From Geranomyces variabilis (Eukaryota; Chytridiomycota; Chytridiomycetes; Spizellomycetales; Powellomycetaceae), in assembly GCA_027603065.1 (NCBI GenBank), contig JADGJP010000028.1, positions 289,146 to 353,145 of the forward strand: 64,000 nt of DNA, read 5' to 3'. Below the pieces are notes generated by a model. The model worked only from the letters and a program-made list of their open reading frames with translations. It did not search any database and was not told the origin of the DNA. Within the stretch, counting starts at the first letter, position 1, and every line of letters starts with the position of its first letter. Both the position numbers and the translations under genes were made by a program. Positions 31,601-40,775 of this stretch are shown here, piece by piece.

Positions 31601-34600
31601 ACCAGGTCAAACGCCACGGCCGAGTACAGGTTTATGTCAAAGCAGAACTTGCTCAGAGTGCTGTACCACGAGTTTTGCGTCGAGTAGCTGCTCGCGTCTG
31701 CGTCCGTCTGCATCTTCAGACGTTGGTCCTTGTATTGCGTCCACAGGTTCGGGCTAGACTGCTGTGGCAATATTAATTCATTTACACCATGCAGCTGGGT
31801 GTAGGTGCTCATAAAGTTCGAGACGAGCACTTCGTAACCAAAGCACTGTGGGCTGCGCGGCGAAGCGAAGCTCGGGCAGGCTTTTGCGGCTGCGATCGGC
31901 AGCCCACCGAGCTCGTAGTTGAAAGTCAGTATGGCGGTGCCACCTTTCGTTGATGTAAATACCACGGCGAATGTGCTTGTGTCGTATGAAATCGCCTGGC
32001 AGGCGGCGTAGCCTGCTGAAACCGTAGCCAGGTGCCATGTCTTGGGCACCTGAACGGTCAGACCGTTAACGGGACCTGGGAAGGTGACCCGCGCAGTGAT
32101 AACATAGCCGCTGGCCGAGTGGCTGACTTCAACGTAATCGCGGGCGCGCCACCACGACGCAAAGCCTGTGGTATTGGCAAAGTACGCATACGAACGAACC
32201 TAGAGACGCCATAGTGTGTGTTCAGACGATTGCCCGAGAGGCGCTTTGGGCAAGGAAGATAAACTAACCTCGTCGTGCAGCGCCGACTGCAGCTGGAGCT
32301 TGTCAAACATCAGTTCGGATGGATGAATAAGAATCGTGTAAATTCCGCCGTATCCGGCAATCTGCTTTGCGACTACGGATTGGCGCTGGAGCGCGGAGCC
32401 CGGGAAGTATGACGACGACATATTCATGTCTTCGAAAGGAACAAAGATTCAGCCACTTAGGAAGCACGGCTCTCGAAGCAAACACCACTCACCTCCATCA
32501 GAAATGCTCATAGGAAACTCGTAGTAATCGATTTCTGGAGTCATTTGCCATGAGCCACTGGTCGCTCGCAATATTGAATATTAGCTTTACTTTACCTGCG
32601 GTGTTTTCACGATTGTGTGTTGCATGGAAGGGAAAGTGGCTAGAGAACACACCGCACTCGTCAGCTCGTAGTCAACAGAAACAGGAAGCACACAACCTTC
32701 GCGCGCGTCTCATCTCACGTGTTATGACCATTTCCAGTGCATGAAGAGCCACCAATGTAGCCGGCCGCAGCGGCGACTTGGCCTTGAGATTTAGCAAACG
32801 CCAGGTGCCCTGGACTACAAAACAAGTAAAGAAACCGATTAGTACAATTGAAAGAACTGCCAGAGCGCGGAAGCGTGAAACTCACCGGTATGTTTGCACA
32901 GACATGCTGGTGTTGTACTTTGCAAGCAGCGTGTCGAGCAAAAACTTGGACACCCTGACTTCGCCAAAGACTGATCCGCCGAGCGTCCAAAACGAAGAGT
33001 TTGATCCAGCACCGCCTCGTAAACACTTCACGCCGTTAGTCGGTATGCCGTTCTTGATGGTTGGATCGCAGACAAAAATCGCAGGGTAATAAGAGCCCGT
33101 CACGTTCTGAGCCTTTATGAACTGCACGTTGTTGTCGCCGATATCGAAGCCAGTGGCTTGAGGTGAGTGCGAAACTGAATGCGAAGCAATGTCGATACTA
33201 GCACGCCCTTCCGAGTCCGGCGGAAAGCCAGTGATCTGATAGATGTACGGCGTGCCGTACTGGGAAAAGTGATAAGATTGCGTCACTATGTCGCGTTTTT
33301 CGTACTTCTGACAGTCACAGTAGCAATACCTGGAAATAGTCGGTTTCGTACGCATCGGACACATATTTAGTGTGCATGTTGAAGTTGCCATTTGCACCGG
33401 CTTGAAGGGCTGCCGCGGCAATGGCCATGCCATGTGGATAAGCGACTGCCGTGTCAAGGTCCCAGGTTGTCAAGAACGTCTGCAATAGCAATCAGCGAAA
33501 GTCAAGCTTACAGCTATAGACTGCGATATCGCAAAGATATCTAACTCACCAAGCCCTTGTTGTACGGTACGGTCCAGATGCTCATAAAGTCCGGGGTGCG
33601 CAGGAAGATGTTTTTTATTATACGGAGGATGGTATCATACCCGGGCTGGAAAAGACCAATGTACGAGTAGGCAATTTGCTGTGTGAGACGGACAGAGAGG
33701 CACAAAATGCGGTGAGTTCAGGGAGGACAGTCTTCGCTCTGGCTCACTTTAGCTGTGCTTACCGTGTCCTCTGACATTGCGCGAAAGTACCAATATCCGA
33801 GATCGATACCAATGGTATAAACATCACCCGCATACCCCAAGGGCCTGAATACAGTTGCGGCGGCTCTGTAAGTGGTGAGATCGTAGGTAGTAGCCGTGGA
33901 CCCAGCCACCGTCCTCCGGCGATCTACGGTTGCCAATAAGAGAGTGATCCGGAATGCTATTTTGCGTCGAGGTGAACTTACAGTCTGCGAGCGCCGTTAC
34001 TCCATAAGCTGTAGCTGCATAAGCAACGGTTTGGAATCCTCCACCGGCAGCGTCGTCCCAGATTGTGGTGATATAATCATTCGGCTCCGTGAAGTTCATG
34101 CCCCTAAGAATGCTTGGCACCCTTTCGACGTTGAACCACTGCACGGCCGCGCGCGTGCCACCAGCCGGTTCGAGCTGTGAAGCCACGCCGAATAGTCCCC
34201 TCAAAGACACAGGGATGTTGCACATGCCAATAAGCTGACCTGGATGATAAAATGATGCGCGTTATCAATCCAGAATATGTTGTGCAGCTCTCATCCCAAG
34301 CCAAACACACCTCCTTTTCTGACAAAAGCTTCAAGGTATAAGATGTCGAGAGTGGTTGGGGTCCAGGTATATTCCGTGCCGGTGTAGATAATCGCCACCA
34401 TGGTGTTGGTCAACTGTGAGGTAGCATTGATCACTCTGGCTGGAACGCCGATGATGCGCAGCCCATGGACAACTCCCAACCAATTGGGAGTTTTGGACCA
34501 GGCAGGGAGGAAGATTGCGACTCGGTTGGCATCTTCCGCGTTCTTGTATCTGGCGTGTTATTGTAGCAATGGAGAATGATATATGTGAGCGTTTCTTGTT

Positions 34601-34841
34601 TGTTTTTTCTATTTTTTTTTTTTCGACAGCTTCCCGTGGTCGCAATTTCAAGGGTAAAAATACCATACCTTGTGGCAAAAGGGTTAACGGGAGGCTGCGA
34701 GGTGCTTCCGGGATTAACGGTGGCGGCTAGTGGACCCGTCCAGTCGGTGATTTTGGGCGCCAGGAAGGCGGACGCCACGGCTGCGCTCAAGAGCAGCGCG
34801 CTGAGCAGGCGGATAAGCGAAAGGGCAGACAGCAACTTCAT
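28666..34841 (-). CDS. large secreted protein: NodB/CE4-like region plus six tandem beta-rich modules
   Basis: Eleven exons on the complement: 34669-34841, 34311-34549, 33982-34239, 33763-33923, 33550-33678, 33363-33479, 32886-33307, 32719-32814, 32493-32557, 32269-32429 and 28666-32199; 1784 aa. A signal peptide (MKLLSALSLIRLLSALLLSA) opens the protein. Residues about 60-250 look Rossmann-like. Residues about 320-410 resemble polysaccharide deacetylases: TTWDLD (metal site 1) and the histidine pair H402/H406 in ASHSVSH. The last exon holds six modules of about 170 residues, most marked by CxxC..P..LD[FY]C, LGGAxSDD, WYT.LxC and PAGASF. Modules 5 and 6 are nearly identical. The 33363 donor is the least certain splice. 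No membrane or GPI anchor; the C-terminus ends FDEEL. The likely role is in the cell wall or at the cell surface, which is an inference. Confidence 0.82.
28700..29227 (-). repeat. module 6 of the large secreted protein
   Basis: About 520 nt encoding the last module, beginning CVACPTPSVLDYCSS. It aligns end to end with module 5, sharing DGSYWYTDLACVDASA and AGCPAGGVRNK. Boundaries are approximate. Confidence 0.8.
29228..29752 (-). repeat. module 5 of the large secreted protein
   Basis: Begins CLACPTPAVLDFCSS. High nucleotide and protein similarity to module 6 points to a recent tandem duplication. Modules 1-4 (about 29753-31830) are much more diverged. Confidence 0.8.
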
Positions 34842-35504
34842 TTCTGCGCAAAGACACGGGGAGCAGAAACTGGATGGCAAGAGATCAAGCAGAGAATCTC
34901 AAGGCGGGAGCATGCGGGGGCCAAAATATAACAGGAAAAACGCCTCTGTTGATATTGACAGTTGCGCAGGAGACCAGCTACGCGCGCGCCTCTCGGCGCT
35001 CTATTAATGTCGTTCGTTCAGGCCTGGAATATTCTTAAGGAACAGTTCAGCGTTACGTCTAACTGCAAACAAAAATACGTCAGCTGACATGTTGAATCTC
35101 CTTCTGCAGGAGTCGCTCTCCTGCCTGCTGGGATTCGCGCTTCATGGTTATCTTGGAAGGACTCTGACGCGAACGCACGCGGTGGGGACTGCTTTGCAGA
35201 CGCTCTTTTACCTCGAGGAAATTTATCTACAAACTATTAGAAGCAGCGCAAATCTTGGCAGTAAGCGTCTGGTTAACGCGGGCAGCTCTGTTGAACAGAC
35301 GCAAACGGATGTGATTTCCTATGTGCCGAAATCCGAAGGTGGTATATATTTCAGGGGCTTCAGAAAGCATACATGAGGGGCGGTCCTCAATTTGTGATCA
35401 AGAAAGTTATGGGCGGGTGTTGTGGATGTCATCTTGGCGAGCACTCACTAACATCCACCGCCCTCTGTCACCGTTGGCATTGTGCATTTTTTGCTTTTTG
35501 GTAC
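34842..35504. other. intergenic
   Basis: Upstream of the large secreted gene. A TATA-like ttatatttt (complement of 34923-34931) lies about 85 bp before its ATG. A 95-codon open frame on the + strand at 35089-35376 has no recognisable similarity and I do not call it. Confidence 0.35.
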
Positions 35505-35810
35505 ATCTTCCGCGTCTCGCGCATCGTCCTCCACCCTCACGCTGATATCCGCTTCGCGATGGTTCATCCACGGATACCGATCCTCCCCATCGTAAAGCGG
35601 CGGCGGAATGCCCCGCGCTAGAGTTTCCGCAGAACAGCGAGGCCGGTTTGGCGCGTCAAAAGCCGGAGCAGTGACGAAAGTGGGAGAACGGCGAGACGGC
35701 AAAGTTGGCTGCGGCGACTCAGCGGACGCGGATGTGAATGCGCGACATGATGCGACGACGGCACTGCGAGAGCCTGACGGCCGCAGCACTGCAAGTAGTA
35801 GCGAAGACAT
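35448..35810 (-). CDS. possible small mitochondrial-type hypothetical protein
   Basis: The complement from ATG 35810 starts with MSSLLLAVLRPSGSRSAVVA, an Arg/Ser/Ala-rich, acid-free stretch like a mitochondrial presequence. It continues to PPPLYDGEDRYPWMNHREAD, a composition typical of a real soluble protein. As a single exon it ends at 35448 (120 aa). A donor-like gtacca at 35499-35504 could instead splice after GAAGAT, but I found no convincing acceptor. I do not recognise the family; a small respiratory-chain or assembly subunit is a guess from presequence and size only. The frame is open further upstream to ATG 35894. Confidence 0.4.
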   Translation of the reverse strand: MSSLLLAVLRPSGSRSAVVASCRAFTSASAESPQPTLPSRRSPTFVTAPAFDAPNRPRCSAETLARGIPPPLYDGEDRYPWMNHREADISVRVEDDARDAEDVPKSKKCTMPTVTEGGGC

Positions 35811-36092
35811 TGCGCGAGAGCTGGGAAAGGTCCTATCACCCGTGGGTCGCTGTAGGCCCGGCTGACTCATCGTGTGCGACGGCGGAGAGTTCATTAGGCA
35901 GCCACCTGCAGCCGTGACATCCGCATTTCTCGTTGCAAAAAGAAAGAGAGAAAGGAGAGGAGGAGAAAGTTGTGGCGAGAGAACGACGCCGAGAGTCGGA
36001 GAGAAAGCAGCTGCAACCTTCTCGCAGTAATAAGGTGAGGCGAATTTAACTTTTCATCAATCCGTGCTCGCCTTCCTTCCTTTCATCCCGCC

Positions 36093-37091
36093 ATGGCCGT
36101 TTTCGAGGAGTCGACAAGCCTCACCACGCTGCCGCTGACAGCAGAGACTGCCGCGCAGCTTCTGTCCTGCCTCGAGTCGCTTCCGCCAGCTGGCTCAACA
36201 CCTTCCGCACCATCCGTTTCCCTCGTTGCCACGCTGGTTCTCCATGCCACTTTGCCGACAGAGACTGGCTTTCTTATCCTGGCCGGTGACCTCGCGCAAC
36301 CGGCTTCAGTGCGTGCCTTCGCTGTGGTTATGACCGACTCGTTCCACCCATGGATCTCTTACCTGTGGGCGAGCGACACTGGCCTGATGCGACCCATTCT
36401 TGATGCTATCGCCCGCCTGGTTCCCGCACAAAAGGACCCCACCGCCGATCGTTTCTACGTTTATGCCGTCACAAAGCACTTTGTGCCAATTTTTGACACG
36501 CTGGTCGTGCGGGGCTTTTGTACTATCGATTACGACATGTGGACCATACAGCACGATGCGCCGCTCTTGGGATTTACTCCTGACGACGTCAGCCTCGGCG
36601 CAGAATGGACTGGCGCTGACGGCAAACGCTTCCAAATTGACGTGCTGCGCACGGAAGATGTTGATCAAGTCGTTGCCGCGTCGACCACAGACACGACAGC
36701 AGACTATCTCCATCACATCATTGCCACTTCGAAGCTCCACCGGACTATCCGGCACATCGACAATGTGCCCGATGGTGCTCTGGCCCCTGCGGTCTCGTGG
36801 TGTTTGTCGCACGCAGATCTCAGTGTCGGTTTGCTTGCCACTGACCCGGCCTACCGCGCCCGCGGGCTCGCGCGTCGTTGCGCTGCTAGCGTGACGCTTT
36901 CGCAGCGTCAAGGCGTGCGGTTCCCGGACGGCCGCGCAAACACTCTGCCAGCGTTTGCGTACATTGCACCCGATAATACGGCGAGCCAGATTACGATGGG
37001 CAAGATTGGCTTTGTCAACACTGGCGAGCAGTACCAATGGTTTGGTGTAAAGAATTTGGTACCGCTGCCAGGGGACGTAGACGAGGAATAA
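36093..37091 (+). CDS. GNAT-fold acetyltransferase, FR47/GLYAT-like
   Basis: Single exon, 332 aa. The C-terminal third carries the FR47-like GNAT pattern: APAVSWCLSHADLSVGLLAT, then DPAYRARGLARR (the acetyl-CoA pyrophosphate loop R-x-R-G-L-A), then FAYIAPDNTASQITMGKIGF, the usual V-x-x-x-N-x-x-S-x-x-x-x-x-x-x-G-F ending. The N-terminal half (AVVMTDSFHPWISYLWASD) resembles the first GNAT half of glycine N-acyltransferase-like proteins. Acceptor unknown. It starts with ATG in a ccgccATGg context. Confidence 0.75.
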   Translation: MAVFEESTSLTTLPLTAETAAQLLSCLESLPPAGSTPSAPSVSLVATLVLHATLPTETGFLILAGDLAQPASVRAFAVVMTDSFHPWISYLWASDTGLMRPILDAIARLVPAQKDPTADRFYVYAVTKHFVPIFDTLVVRGFCTIDYDMWTIQHDAPLLGFTPDDVSLGAEWTGADGKRFQIDVLRTEDVDQVVAASTTDTTADYLHHIIATSKLHRTIRHIDNVPDGALAPAVSWCLSHADLSVGLLATDPAYRARGLARRCAASVTLSQRQGVRFPDGRANTLPAFAYIAPDNTASQITMGKIGFVNTGEQYQWFGVKNLVPLPGDVDEE

Positions 37092-37354
37092 AGAATCGTA
37101 GCAATAGCTCGTGACAAAAGGCAGCGGCTTGAAACAAAAGTCCTGCTTGAATAAACAGGTCCACCATTTCCCATCCATTTACTGTTCGTTATTTTATTAA
37201 AGTTTTTTGCTCCCTGCTTCCTGCTGCCCGGATTTTGGGAACGAACCAGGTGGTGATGAGTCAGCATACTGTGTGGACCAACTGTCAGATCTTCCTCCGT
37301 ATTCAAACACCCTCCCTCCCCTCGCCCCCGCCCGCCTTCCACATCCTCGCGGCC

Positions 37355-38691
37355 ATGTCCGGCGTCGAAGCCAGCTGCCCGGACCTAGAGTCTTGTCGCG
37401 CGGCAGTGCTCCAATTGAATGCCACCCTCCAAGATACCCAATCCGCCCTCGACGCTTCTCTTGACAATATGCTGGATATGAGCTACGAATACGGTTATAA
37501 CGCCGATGCGATAAATTGGATGCGTAGGTGCATGACGACGTTGCTTTGGAATTACCAGGCTCCTAGTCATTCTGAAAGCTCAAACAAGCTGTTCTTGCGT
37601 TGGGTTTTTTGCAGTGGCAGCGTGCATTCAGGTCATAATGATCATCATGGTGTTGGATCGCCTCGCAACGCTTACGCATAAGCAGACATTGTGGACATTT
37701 TGGATTGCTGTTATATCGGCGTTTCTGGGCGAAATCATCGAAGTACTCGGATCGGCGGTCGACTGGTTCTTTGGCCAAGCTGGCACTGGCGTGTTTTTCT
37801 ACGGACGGGGAGTGTTTTTCTCCATAAATCAATGCGCCGTTGTCTACATCTTGTACCTGCGGGTGGCCGACGCGCTGGCACGACGTTCACGTCAGCTCGA
37901 TCGGCTGTGTTTTTGGTTGACGCTGTTTGTGCTCCCTCTCGAATTAGCGAAACAATGGTACAGAAACAATCAAAAAGGGGACAGTTTCGCGCACTTGTTG
38001 ATTGCTTGTCATTTGACACCGGCTAGGTACGCTGCAGTGAAATGGACAATCGAGGGAGATGATACCGCGCAGCTCTACGCTGATTGGCTCGTCTATTTGA
38101 GCCCAAGTAAGGAGATCGAGAGTTTTTGGAAACGATGACAACAAAGCTATGGTGGAGGTGCGTGCCGCTGATTTTACTATGCTATTTCAGGTTACCGAAC
38201 GTTGCTGGATATCATCTTTACCCTATTCACCTTCCATATGTATGTACTTTACGATGGAGGTGGATCAACGCCCATGCTCGTGGCGCCTCATCTTAAACGA
38301 TTAGTTCAGAATTCGCGCTGGATCGTCGGGAGCGCGGGTGCATCAAGGCCGTCGTCGGCTCATGTCGGAGGATACAGCCTTCTTGATAGGTTATGGCTCT
38401 CGAGTTGTATTATTTCTTGCGGTCGACATTGTGCTTGGCCTTGCGCTAGGGATGCAATTTGACGACAATGACTTGCGATTCAGCTCGATGGCATTATGGG
38501 CGACTGCTCAGGTCACGAGCCCGATTAAACCGTTTTTGGTCTTGACTGATATTGGTATTTTCGACAGCTGGTTGCGCGAAGGGAAAGTTTCAGGGCATGC
38601 TCACACTCAAACCCGGGTTGAATTCTTTTTTACCAGCACGAATCCGGTCTCTGTCGTCGGAGGACCCTTCACCGGCACAGTCAACTGGTAA
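37355..38691 (+). CDS. orphan seven-transmembrane protein
   Basis: Exons 37355-37523, 37615-38106, 38191-38243 and 38305-38691; 366 aa. After an N-terminal segment of about 55 residues there are seven hydrophobic stretches: LAACIQVIMIIMVL, FWIAVISAFLGEIIEVLG, INQCAVVYILYLRV, FWLTLFVLPLELA, LLDIIFTLFTFHMYF, VVLFLAVDIVLGLALG and the region MALWATAQV..PFLVLTDIG. Basic residues (RIRAGSSGARVHQGRRR) follow TM5, where G-protein coupling loops usually lie. A further intron at 37958-38026 (69 nt, GT-AG, a multiple of three) is optional and would remove 23 residues after ELAKQW. No rhodopsin retinal lysine motif or other family signature is recognised. A receptor role is inferred from topology only. 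Confidence 0.6.
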
Positions 38692-39110
38692 GCTGGTCAG
38701 GTCGACGCCGTCATCAAAGGCAGTGAGGAGCGAGGAGGGTGAGGCATAACCCCGCGGCAAATAGAGCAGTTTGGCTCCATTTTTGTAATTGAGGGAATTC
38801 TTGTCCGTTAATGGACATTCTCTATCTGTGGACTGCTCAAATCAATTGACAGCAGCAGCATGGCTCGCCGTGCTGTCTTTAGGGAAAGGTGGATGGATCT
38901 GTTATAGGATTTAGGATGTGGAGCAGTCGAGCTGTCAAAAAAGAAATTGGACTGCTCCACCGTTGCGCGTTCAAGTTAAAAACGAGACAGAAGTCGACAT
39001 CCCTCTCCCATACGTTTCCACTCACCACCTTGGCCTCCATCCCTTGGCACTTTCTGCCCGCCATTTCATCCGCACAATACACCCTCACCAATCCTACTAC
39101 ACTGGCCTCC
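38692..39110. other. intergenic
   Basis: 419 bp between the 7TM gene and the RctB gene. The frame of the next gene is open back to 38889, but the extra 74 residues are of mixed, non-conserved composition and probably 5' UTR. Confidence 0.4.
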
Positions 39111-40520
39111 ATGCGCACGCGCTTCGATTTTGTCCATTGCGACAACCACCGCGCGGTCCGACCGCTCGTGCTAAGTTATGACGATGCAGAGACGCTTGCA
39201 TTGGCTATAAGGACAGAAGCCATAGGACGCTTCAAACAAATCAAGAAATCCGCAAACACCCGCTTCTACGTTAACGACACCCTTGTTGAGAACTGGGATG
39301 GAGACTTGCCGTTTCCGGACGGCACGCGCGTCGTGATTTACGACAAGACCGGTGGACCACCAGCGGCCAGCACCGGCGAACGCTCAGACGCGGCTGCACC
39401 GGCCCCGACAAGTTTCCTGCACGCTGAGACCACTGTAGACGAGGATGCGATTCAGCAGCTTCACCGTGTCGCAAAACTGCCAGGAATGGTGGAGTGCGTG
39501 GGCATGCCGGATTTGCATTTAGGCAGCGGCGCGTACCCAGTCGGAGCTGCGTTTGTGGCGTCGAGAATTATCCCGGAACTCGTCGGGTCGGACATAGGAT
39601 GCGGGATGACTCTTTTTCCATTACCTGGAGTATCTTCAGACCTGAGCGACCGGCAATTGCAGCGACTGTCGAAGGCGCTAGGCCAGGATGGGTTTCTACC
39701 GGGCGAAGCAGCGCTGGACACGCCAGCATCACAACACCCTCTCGCCGCGCCCCATGCGCGAAATTTTGGAACTATCGGAAGTGGAAACCATTTTGCAGAA
39801 CTTCAAGTTGTTCACGAACTCGTAGAGCCGGGAGCGTTGGACCCGACTGGAGCGTACCTGCTCGTCCACAGCGGGTCGAGAACGCTGGGCGAGGCAGTCG
39901 CGGCGCAGTTCAAAGCTGATGGAGATTTGGCTGCATACTGCGATGCCCACAAAGTTTGTGTGGCCTGGGCGTCGGACAACCGACGCAAGATCGGACAACG
40001 ATTCGCGGATGTTTGCAACGGCAACTCGCCGGTTGAGCCGGTGCAAGCGATTTTGGATATTACACACAACAGCTACGTGCCGGTTGCCCCAAGCGAAAAC
40101 CCGCAAGATCCCCCACGGTACCTTCACCGAAAGGGCGCCGCGCCTATGGATGCCGGTCAACTCGTCGCAATTCCCGGCTCTCGCGGAACATTCACATACA
40201 TTGTCCGGCCAAGCACCGACTCTGAAGTTCTTGCACGATGTGCATGTTCAATAGCACATGGCGCCGGCCGCGCAATGTCGAGAGGGAAGGTCACCGCGCT
40301 GTTGAAAGGGCGGTATCGCTCGCGGCGAACGGATGCCGTGGAGGCGCTGCAGCGCACGGCGTTTAATGGATATGTCGTATGCCCAGGACGGGTGGAGGTG
40401 CTGTATGAAGAGGCACCCGAGGCGTACAAGGATATCGAGCTGGTTATTCGGGATCTGGTTGCCGTGGGTGCGATTACGGTGGTTGCTGTCATGAAGCCAT
40501 TAATTACTTGCAAGATGTAG
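39111..40520 (+). CDS. RctB-family RNA ligase (release factor H-coupled RctB type) with extra N-terminal domain
   Basis: Single exon, 469 aa. RtcB-type enzymes join 2',3'-cyclic phosphate or 3'-phosphate RNA ends to 5'-OH ends using GTP and Mn. The core from about residue 105 matches the release factor H-coupled RctB subfamily of bacteria: LPGMVECVGMPDLHLGSGAY, PVGAAF, VGSDIGCGM (metal-binding Cys), TIGSGNHFAEL, LLVHSGSRTLG, AHGAGRAMSR (the guanylated His) and YEEAPEAYKDIELVI. Residues 1-100 (RAVRPLVLSYDDAETLALAI, then FPDGTRVVIYD) are not in the bacterial enzymes and resemble a small beta-grasp-like domain by eye. ATG 39111 is chosen because conservation starts there. There are no introns. 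Fungi normally seal tRNA with Trl1, so this is an unusual find. Confidence 0.9.
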   Translation: MRTRFDFVHCDNHRAVRPLVLSYDDAETLALAIRTEAIGRFKQIKKSANTRFYVNDTLVENWDGDLPFPDGTRVVIYDKTGGPPAASTGERSDAAAPAPTSFLHAETTVDEDAIQQLHRVAKLPGMVECVGMPDLHLGSGAYPVGAAFVASRIIPELVGSDIGCGMTLFPLPGVSSDLSDRQLQRLSKALGQDGFLPGEAALDTPASQHPLAAPHARNFGTIGSGNHFAELQVVHELVEPGALDPTGAYLLVHSGSRTLGEAVAAQFKADGDLAAYCDAHKVCVAWASDNRRKIGQRFADVCNGNSPVEPVQAILDITHNSYVPVAPSENPQDPPRYLHRKGAAPMDAGQLVAIPGSRGTFTYIVRPSTDSEVLARCACSIAHGAGRAMSRGKVTALLKGRYRSRRTDAVEALQRTAFNGYVVCPGRVEVLYEEAPEAYKDIELVIRDLVAVGAITVVAVMKPLITCKM

Positions 40521-40775
40521 ATCAGCCATAGACGAATTACCGATAATTCCTAACCAAGCCTCTGGCTCTCATAGTTGCGTTTTCCGACAGCTTTGAGAAC
40601 CGGATTGCACAATAGTGAGGAGGATGCTTACGCGATGGATGACCAATCAGTGATCGCTTCTCGCTGTCTTCCTTCTCCTTCCTTCTCGCTTCCATTGCAG
40701 CCCCACCCGCTACTGCCCACCGAGCGACGTCTAGCTTGCTACTTATTCCTTGTTACTCTCTCCACTTGCCATTCC

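Noticed and set aside
33308-33329. 22-nt intron (gtattg..cag) in the large secreted gene
   Set aside because: Would join CAG to AAG in frame but is far shorter than any other intron here. The 55-nt alternative starting at the gtgtcc donor (33308-33362) keeps the frame and is preferred.
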